NCBI GenBank assembly: GCA_022822855.1
Contig: JAJDYG010000033.1
Coordinates: 124,001-188,000, forward strand
DNA length: 64,000 nt
Direction: 5' to 3'
Source of the DNA: Dehalococcoidia bacterium
Lineage (GTDB): Bacteria; Chloroflexota; Dehalococcoidia; Bin125
Part shown: one piece after another, positions 58,815-64,000 of the stretch
Layout of the letters: every line of letters starts with the position of its first letter
How positions within the stretch are numbered: position 1 is the stretch's first letter
Notes under the pieces: generated by a model
The model's database searches: none
Told to the model about the DNA's origin: nothing
What the model saw: the letters and a program-made list of their open reading frames with translations, nothing else
Program-made: the position numbers and the translations under genes

Positions 58815-61800
58815 CTACCGGCGAGCCGCCGACAACTGCCGGCGCACGAGTCGCGAGTACAAGCCGTCTTCCGAAGCTAACTGATCGTGCTGGCCGATCT
58901 CCACCACCTTGCCCTCGTCCAGCACCACGATCTGATCGGCGTCGCGAACCGTCGAGAGGCGATGGGCGATGACCAGGGTGGTCCGATCGGACATCAGCTT
59001 GTCCAGCGCGTCGCGCACGAGGCGCTCGTTGAGGCCGTCAAGATGAGAGGTCGCCTCGTCCAGGATCAGCACCGGCGCATCCTTGAGCAGCGCGCGGCCA
59101 ATCGCTACCCGCTGGCGTTGACCGCCCGAGAGTTGCGCGCCTCGTTCGCCGACCGGCGTACCGAGACCGTCGGGCAGTGACTCGATGAAGTCCGCCAGCC
59201 CGGCGCGCTCGATGGCGAGCAACAATTCGCCCTCAGTGGCCTCGGGCTTGGCGACCAGCAGGTTGTCGCGGATCGATGCGTTGAACAGGTAAGTGTCCTG
59301 CGCGACCAGGGCGACCTGCCCGCGCAGTTCGTCCAGTCGATACGTCCGCAGGTCAGCGTCTTCAAGTGTGATCTTGCCGTCCTGGGGATCCCAGAAGCGG
59401 AGCAGCAGGTGGGCCGCCGTGGTCTTGCCCGCGCCCGAGGGTCCGACCAGCGCGACGGTGCCGCCCGGTTTGAGGTCGAACGAGACCTCGTCGAGGGCCG
59501 CACGCGGCGTGTCTTCATAGCTGAATCCGACGGCGGCGAAGGCGCCTTCCGAGACGCCGCCGCTGACGGCCTGTCCATTGGTCGCCCGACCGGGACCGTC
59601 GACGACGGCGACCGCTTCGGAGTGGACCGCGGTCAATCGACGCGTCGCGCCCAGCGTGTCGCCCAGCCGTCGGCCAACCTGGGCCAGTTCTGCAACGGGC
59701 ATGAAGGCGCCCATCGCCAGCAGGGTCAAGAGCGGGGCCAGCGACGAGTCGATGTCGCCTCGAACCGCCAGAGCGCCGCCGATCGTCAACACGGCCAATC
59801 CGCCGTAGCCGGTCAGCCCTTCGAGCAGCGTGCGCTGCGCCGAGATCTGGCGATTGAAGCCGCCGCGAATCGGCATGTAGTCGCGCATCAGACCCTCGAA
59901 CTCTGCCTTCCGCTCACGCTCGCGCTGGAACGCCGTCACCTCGCGCAGGCCCTGCAGGGTGTCGACCATGTGCGCATTCAGCGCCCCAAGATGGTCGCGC
60001 GAGCGCGAACCCAGCCGGTCAACGATACGCCGAGTGAACAGCGGACTCAGACCAGCCAGGATCAGCAGCGGCGCCAGACCAAGCCCAAGCCGCCAGTCGA
60101 CCACAAACAAGGTGATCAACGCCGCGCCGGGAATGACGACGCTGACAAAGGCATTGGCGATCGTGTGGGCGAAGAAGTACTCGACGGTCTCCACGTCCTG
60201 TGTGGCCATCGAGACGAGGTCGCCGGTTCGGCGGCGGAGCAGATAGGCAGGCGCCAGTTGGTCCAGCTTGCGGAACAGATCGATCCGCATATCGGCCAGC
60301 AGCCGGAACGCCATGTCGTGCGAGACCCAGTTCTCGAGGAACCTGAACAGGCCGGTCAGCACGGCGACGACGATCAGCAGGACGGCCAGCAGCGTGATTG
60401 AGTCGCCGTCGCGAACGTTGGCGACCATCAGCGCGCCGATTACCCCGACCGCAATCGCGCCGAAGAAATGCGCCACTCCGGTCGCAAACGAGAGCGTCGT
60501 CTTGAACCAATACGGCGCAGCGAGCGCCAGCAACCGTGCCGATGTCTCCTGCCAGCCCATGCCCTCGGCCCGCACGATCGCCTCGGTCGCGCCGCCGCTG
60601 TCGGCGCGCATCGCCAGCGATCCCGACGCGCTCGCCGCTGCCCGCTCGGTCGCAGGCGCGTCGTCGACGAAGCCGTCGATGCTCGGATCTGTCATCTGAC
60701 CGGCCATCAGCCAGTCGTAGACACCGCCCTCGGCGAGCAGGGTCTCGTGGTCGCCCCGCTCGACGAGTCGGCCTTCGTCCAGGACCAAGATCTCGTCGCA
60801 GTCCCGCACGCTGGACAGCCTGTGCGCCATGATCAACGTGGTCCGGCCCTGCATCAGCCGATCCAGCGCGGCCTGGATCGTGGCTTCGTTCTCGGCGTCC
60901 ACGCTGGACAGCGCTTCGTCGAGGATCAGCATGGGCGCGTCGCGCAGAAGCGCGCGAGCGATGGCGATCCGTTGGCGTTCGCCGCCCGACAGGCGGTGCC
61001 CGCGTTCGCCGATCACGGTCGCGTAGCCCTCGGGAAGCGAGCTGATGAAGTCGTGCGCGTTTGCGGCCTGTGCCGCGGCGCGGATCTCTTCCTCGCTCGC
61101 GTCCGGCTTGGCGAATCGCAGATTGGCCAGGACCGATCCATGGAACAGGTAGGTGTCCTGCAGCACGACGGCCATCTGCGCGCGAATATCGGCGAAGCGC
61201 AGTTCGTTCAGATCGTGCCCTCCGAGCCGAATCGTGCCGTCCTGGGGCGTGTACAGCCGCTGCAACAACCAGACCAGCGTCGACTTGCCCGAACCGGAGC
61301 GTCCGACCACCCCGACTCGCTTGCCCGGCTCGACAGTGAACGAGACGTTGCTCAGCGCCTCCCGGCGTCCGCTCGGATAGCTGAACGTGACGTTCTCGAA
61401 CTCGATCCGAGGCTCCAGAGTCCCGACGGTTTCCACTTCGGCATCGGGAGTCAGCGGCGTGGCACGGTCGACATCCAGCACGCTCTCCGATGCGGCAACG
61501 CCCAGCAGTCCCTGGTGGAAGAGCTGGCTCAGTTCTCGCAGGGGTCGGAACACTTCAACGCCGAGCATGAGCACCACCAGTAGTTCCGCCAGCTCCATTG
61601 CGCCGCTCTCGACTCGCAGCGCGCCGACGTAGAGGGCTACCGCGGCGCCCACGGTGATGGCGAGAATCGTCAGTCCCTGGGCGATGGCGTTCTGAAAGAG
61701 CACGCCCATCGTCGAACGGAACACCTCTTGGGCCCGCTCGGCCAGCGCCGCGCCCCGGCGGCCGCTCTGTCCGAACGCCTTGAGCGTGGCGAGTCCTTGC

Positions 61801-62405
61801 ACAGAGTCGAGGAAGTCGGCCGCGAACGATCCGTACGCGTCGCGACGGCGCAGGGACGCCTCGGCGTTTTTCTGCTTGAGCAACTGCGGCAGCAACAGGG
61901 TGACAAGTGCGAATCCGAAGTAGATTGCCGCCACGGGTAGGTCGAGCCAGCCCATGAAGATGAAGATCCCGATCGGTGCCAGGGCCGCGACGATCAACTG
62001 GGGCAGGTACTGGCCGAAAAACGTCTCCAACTGCTCGACGCCCTCAATCACCCCGACGGTGACATCGCCGGTGCGCTGACGATCGAAGTGCGACGGCCCC
62101 AGCCGGGCGACCTGGTCGAACAGACGCTGCCTGAGGGAAAACTGAACCTGCAGCGCCGTGCCGTTGGCGATCTCCTCCTTGGCGTAGAGAAACAATGAAC
62201 GCGCTGCAATCGAAGCCGCCGTCGCGATGATCAGCGGGACCAGGTCGCCGAAGCTGTCGCCCTCGAAGATCCGAGCTCCGATCCAGCCCAGCAGGGCCAG
62301 CCGGGCGACCCCCGCGGCCACGGCGAGCAGGCCGACACTGACCGCCAGGGCGATGCGCCAGCGAACTCCCTCGGTGAAGCGCCACAGATCCCAGGAAAAC
62401 GTCAT
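58815..62405 (-). CDS. Fused ABC exporter, CydDC-like
   Basis: The 1196-residue protein contains two complete type-IV ABC exporter halves. In half 1 the membrane domain (RTGDVTVGVIEGVEQLETFFGQYLP resembles CydD, described by its parts) leads to a nucleotide-binding domain with GRSGSGKST and LSGGERQRIAIARALL. Half 2 has six more helices, then GPSGAGKTT and LSGGQRQRVAIGRALL. CydDC exports cysteine/glutathione or haem-related thiols and is needed for bd-oxidase assembly; other fused exporters move drugs or lipids. The ATG at 62403-62405 follows GGGAG; a start 64 codons upstream is rejected. Confidence 0.87.
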   Translation of the reverse strand: MTFSWDLWRFTEGVRWRIALAVSVGLLAVAAGVARLALLGWIGARIFEGDSFGDLVPLIIATAASIAARSLFLYAKEEIANGTALQVQFSLRQRLFDQVARLGPSHFDRQRTGDVTVGVIEGVEQLETFFGQYLPQLIVAALAPIGIFIFMGWLDLPVAAIYFGFALVTLLLPQLLKQKNAEASLRRRDAYGSFAADFLDSVQGLATLKAFGQSGRRGAALAERAQEVFRSTMGVLFQNAIAQGLTILAITVGAAVALYVGALRVESGAMELAELLVVLMLGVEVFRPLRELSQLFHQGLLGVAASESVLDVDRATPLTPDAEVETVGTLEPRIEFENVTFSYPSGRREALSNVSFTVEPGKRVGVVGRSGSGKSTLVWLLQRLYTPQDGTIRLGGHDLNELRFADIRAQMAVVLQDTYLFHGSVLANLRFAKPDASEEEIRAAAQAANAHDFISSLPEGYATVIGERGHRLSGGERQRIAIARALLRDAPMLILDEALSSVDAENEATIQAALDRLMQGRTTLIMAHRLSSVRDCDEILVLDEGRLVERGDHETLLAEGGVYDWLMAGQMTDPSIDGFVDDAPATERAAASASGSLAMRADSGGATEAIVRAEGMGWQETSARLLALAAPYWFKTTLSFATGVAHFFGAIAVGVIGALMVANVRDGDSITLLAVLLIVVAVLTGLFRFLENWVSHDMAFRLLADMRIDLFRKLDQLAPAYLLRRRTGDLVSMATQDVETVEYFFAHTIANAFVSVVIPGAALITLFVVDWRLGLGLAPLLILAGLSPLFTRRIVDRLGSRSRDHLGALNAHMVDTLQGLREVTAFQRERERKAEFEGLMRDYMPIRGGFNRQISAQRTLLEGLTGYGGLAVLTIGGALAVRGDIDSSLAPLLTLLAMGAFMPVAELAQVGRRLGDTLGATRRLTAVHSEAVAVVDGPGRATNGQAVSGGVSEGAFAAVGFSYEDTPRAALDEVSFDLKPGGTVALVGPSGAGKTTAAHLLLRFWDPQDGKITLEDADLRTYRLDELRGQVALVAQDTYLFNASIRDNLLVAKPEATEGELLLAIERAGLADFIESLPDGLGTPVGERGAQLSGGQRQRVAIGRALLKDAPVLILDEATSHLDGLNERLVRDALDKLMSDRTTLVIAHRLSTVRDADQIVVLDEGKVVEIGQHDQLASEDGLYSRLVRRQLSAARR

Positions 62406-62698
62406 CGTCACTCCCTTGAGCCCGGAGTCGCGCACCCCAAACTTCGGCACGCAACTAGCAGCCTCCGCTGGCGACCAGATCGCGCATCCCGAAACGGGTC
62501 GAGGCGCAAGCGCCTGGGCCAACTGTCCCGCCCAGTCTAGGAAGGCGCCTTGCGGCCGCAAGCGATGCCGTGCGGAGACTCGGCGCCAAGACCACACCGA
62601 GTCTTCACAGCCCGGGGATCGGGCGGCCTAGACTGTCCGCATTCGCCGCGAATGCGCGCTACCTGCGTGTAGGTCGCCAACCGCCGACTGGAGCAGAG

Positions 62699-63604
62699 AT
62701 GGATATCGCCGCACTGGGAAAGTCACCGCACGCCGACCCCCTGGTCAAGACGATCATGGAGCACGATCTGGCTCGACACATCGTCGAGCTGGACGCCTAC
62801 GGATTCACGGTCATCCCACCGGAGAAGCTGGGCACTTCGCCCGGCTTCGCCGAGCGCCTGCGCGACGCGATCCTCAACACCTATCAGCGGCGCCACGATG
62901 TCGAAATCGACGATTGGCGCACCGCCGATCTGCCCGCGCCCAACGAGCGCGCCTGGCAGCTCGTCGACGAGGACGACGTGATCACCGAGGCCGTGCTCAA
63001 TCCGGTCGTGCTGGCCATGGCTCGCTGGCACTGTGGCCAGAGCGCCATCCTGGGCGGCACCTCTTCGATCATCAAGCCGCCGCACGAGAAGAACTACCTG
63101 GCGATCCACAACGACACGCACGGCGTGCCCCCGCCCCAGGCTGCGTACACGCACCTGGTCAATACCAGTTGGGTGCTGACCGACTACGCCTCGCGCGAGG
63201 ACGGACCAACCGTGTTCGTGCCGGGCTCGCATCGCTGGGGCCGGGCGCCTGCGCCGCACGAGACGAACTTCTGGGAATGGGAGGGCGAGGATCGGTTGTA
63301 CGAACCGGTCCCAATCGAGGCCAAGGCCGGCTCACTCGCCGTCTGGGGCGGCAATACCTGGCACGGCGCGATGAACCGCGAGAGCACCGGGCTGCGGGTC
63401 ACGATGGTCCTCGTCTGGATTCGCTCCTACATGCAGAGACTGAACATGTGGGACGACGGCGCGGTCTCGCCGGAGCGCCTAGAGCGCTACCCCGAACTGC
63501 ACAAGATTCTTGGCTACGACCACCCGTACCCGTTCCGCGAACACGTCGACAAACCCGACAAGATCATGCAAATGATCGCACCAGGCCAGGATCAGTTCGC
63601 CTGA
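62699..63604 (+). CDS. Phytanoyl-CoA dioxygenase-family oxygenase 2
   Basis: The 301-residue PhyH-like protein has VELDAYGFTVIPPEKL, the metal motif HNDTHG in YLAIHNDTHGVPPPQ, VFVPGSHRWGRAPAPHETN and the distal His in NTWHGAMNRES. The motif is HxD as required for Fe(II), with an Arg further on for 2-oxoglutarate. ATG 62699 follows GGAGCAGAG; a much earlier in-frame start is not supported. A strong terminator hairpin ends the gene. Confidence 0.9.
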   Translation: MDIAALGKSPHADPLVKTIMEHDLARHIVELDAYGFTVIPPEKLGTSPGFAERLRDAILNTYQRRHDVEIDDWRTADLPAPNERAWQLVDEDDVITEAVLNPVVLAMARWHCGQSAILGGTSSIIKPPHEKNYLAIHNDTHGVPPPQAAYTHLVNTSWVLTDYASREDGPTVFVPGSHRWGRAPAPHETNFWEWEGEDRLYEPVPIEAKAGSLAVWGGNTWHGAMNRESTGLRVTMVLVWIRSYMQRLNMWDDGAVSPERLERYPELHKILGYDHPYPFREHVDKPDKIMQMIAPGQDQFA

Positions 63605-63627
63605 CCGCGGCCAAGCAGCGAACATCG

Positions 63628-63654
63628 AGAGGGCATGCTTCAGGCATGCCCTCT
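63628..63654. terminator. Hairpin terminator between PhyH gene and tRNA-Ala
   Basis: AGAGGGCATGC-TTCAG-GCATGCCCTCT is an 11-bp perfect stem, 24 nt after the PhyH stop and about 37 nt beyond the 3' end of the minus-strand tRNA. It can serve both converging transcripts, although only a short pyrimidine stretch follows on the plus strand. Confidence 0.75.
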
Positions 63655-63690
63655 TCGCGCTTCAGTTATTGGACGCAGGGATGGATGGGT

Positions 63691-63766
63691 TGGTGGAGCT
63701 GGGGGGACTCGAACCCCCGGCCTTTTGACTGCCAGTCAAACGCTCTCCCAGCTGAGCTACAGCCCC
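63691..63766 (-). tRNA. tRNA-Ala (anticodon GGC)
   Basis: The 76-nt tRNA on the minus strand has a complete cloverleaf: 7-bp acceptor GGGGCTG/CAGCTCC with the G3-U70 alanine identity pair, D-arm GCTCAGCTGGGAGAGC, anticodon stem TTTGA/TCAAA around CTGGCAG (anticodon GGC), and T-arm GGGGGTTCGAGTCCCCC. The 3' CCA is encoded. The remaining 63767-64000 shows no gene that I can support. Confidence 0.97.
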
Positions 63767-64000
63767 ACATCTGACGCCTACACAGGCGGATCCTCAGCCT
63801 ACGCCTGAGCAGGCGCTTGCGCTAGCACCATCTGGTCAATTCCCCGACTCTCCGACCATAGACCTACCGAATCCGCGGTGACCGATTTACGCTGGGCTAA
63901 CTGGGTTTGCGGTTTCCGTTTGGCGGCGTGCACGGTTACTGCATACATTGGGCCAACTGGCGTCGTGGGTGGCGCAAGGGACAACGGCCATGCTTGACCG

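Noticed and set aside
63799-63984. 61-codon minus-strand frame beyond tRNA-Ala, possible integrase remnant
   Set aside because: No integrase motif, no direct repeat of the tRNA 3' end seen in the remaining sequence, and no ribosome-binding site.

Overview
The window is GC-rich, gene-dense bacterial chromosome with short intergenic gaps, GTG/TTG as well as ATG starts, and no phage, IS or CRISPR. The gene content best fits a free-living aerobic Chloroflexota bacterium, perhaps a SAR202/Dehalococcoidia-like or Thermomicrobia-like lineage. The reasons are several luciferase-like (LLM) flavin/F420 oxidoreductases, tandem CaiB/BaiF CoA-transferases, phytanoyl-CoA-dioxygenase-like enzymes, a DUF3179 lipoprotein and Gln-rich lipoprotein tethers. 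This placement is inference; no rRNA is present. The only RNA gene seen is tRNA-Ala(GGC) at 63691-63766 on the minus strand.

Layout. 1-1896: sulfate activation (cysN partial, cysD). 2032-9545: a MOSC protein, a DUF3179 lipoprotein, a Bcp peroxiredoxin, and a zinc-uptake set consisting of an unusual ZnuA-type binding protein with an AztD-like propeller inserted, oligoribonuclease, and a ZnuB-type permease. 9637-13788: an SDR, an AhpD-like protein, a methyltransferase and a PAC2 protein whose start codons overlap head to head, a ferredoxin-thioredoxin-reductase-like selenoprotein, and zinc-independent S14. 13902-17948: a ferric-iron ABC importer. 18021-33899: four LLM oxidoreductases mixed with hydrolases, nitroreductase, MFS exporter, S9 peptidase, ketopantoate-reductase-like protein, a MaoC pair and a crotonase. 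33951-37900: three tandem CaiB/BaiF CoA-transferases. 37949-41621: cytochrome c, aminotransferase, a second selenoprotein (OsmC-like) and a RibD-like reductase. 41727-49724: NHL propeller, MCC-type carboxyltransferase, an acyltransferase-LysM-SGNH protein, small catabolic enzymes and a zinc-type dehydrogenase. 49803-55094: oligopeptide-type ABC importer and PhyH dioxygenase. 55493-63766: gamma-glutamyltransferase, a PIN/Phd toxin-antitoxin pair, a fused CydDC-like ABC exporter, a second PhyH protein and the tRNA.

How the genes fit together. Much of the window is a kit for oxidising and activating organic acids: monooxygenases, dioxygenases, CoA-transferases, hydratases, crotonase, carboxyltransferase and dehydrogenase. 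Binding-protein importers for iron, zinc and peptides feed it, and thiol/peroxide enzymes (Bcp, AhpD-like, OsmC, FTR) protect it.

The most important observation is that two genes, 12961-13422 and 39735-40205, carry an in-frame UGA exactly where their families have a catalytic cysteine. In each, a bacterial-SECIS-like hairpin lies about 20 nt downstream. Both are best read as selenoproteins, so simple ORF calling splits or truncates them. Other points of interest are the chaperone-in-client zinc protein, a family of helically phased 10-bp repeat arrays at three loci, and a family of hairpin repeats placed directly behind stop codons.
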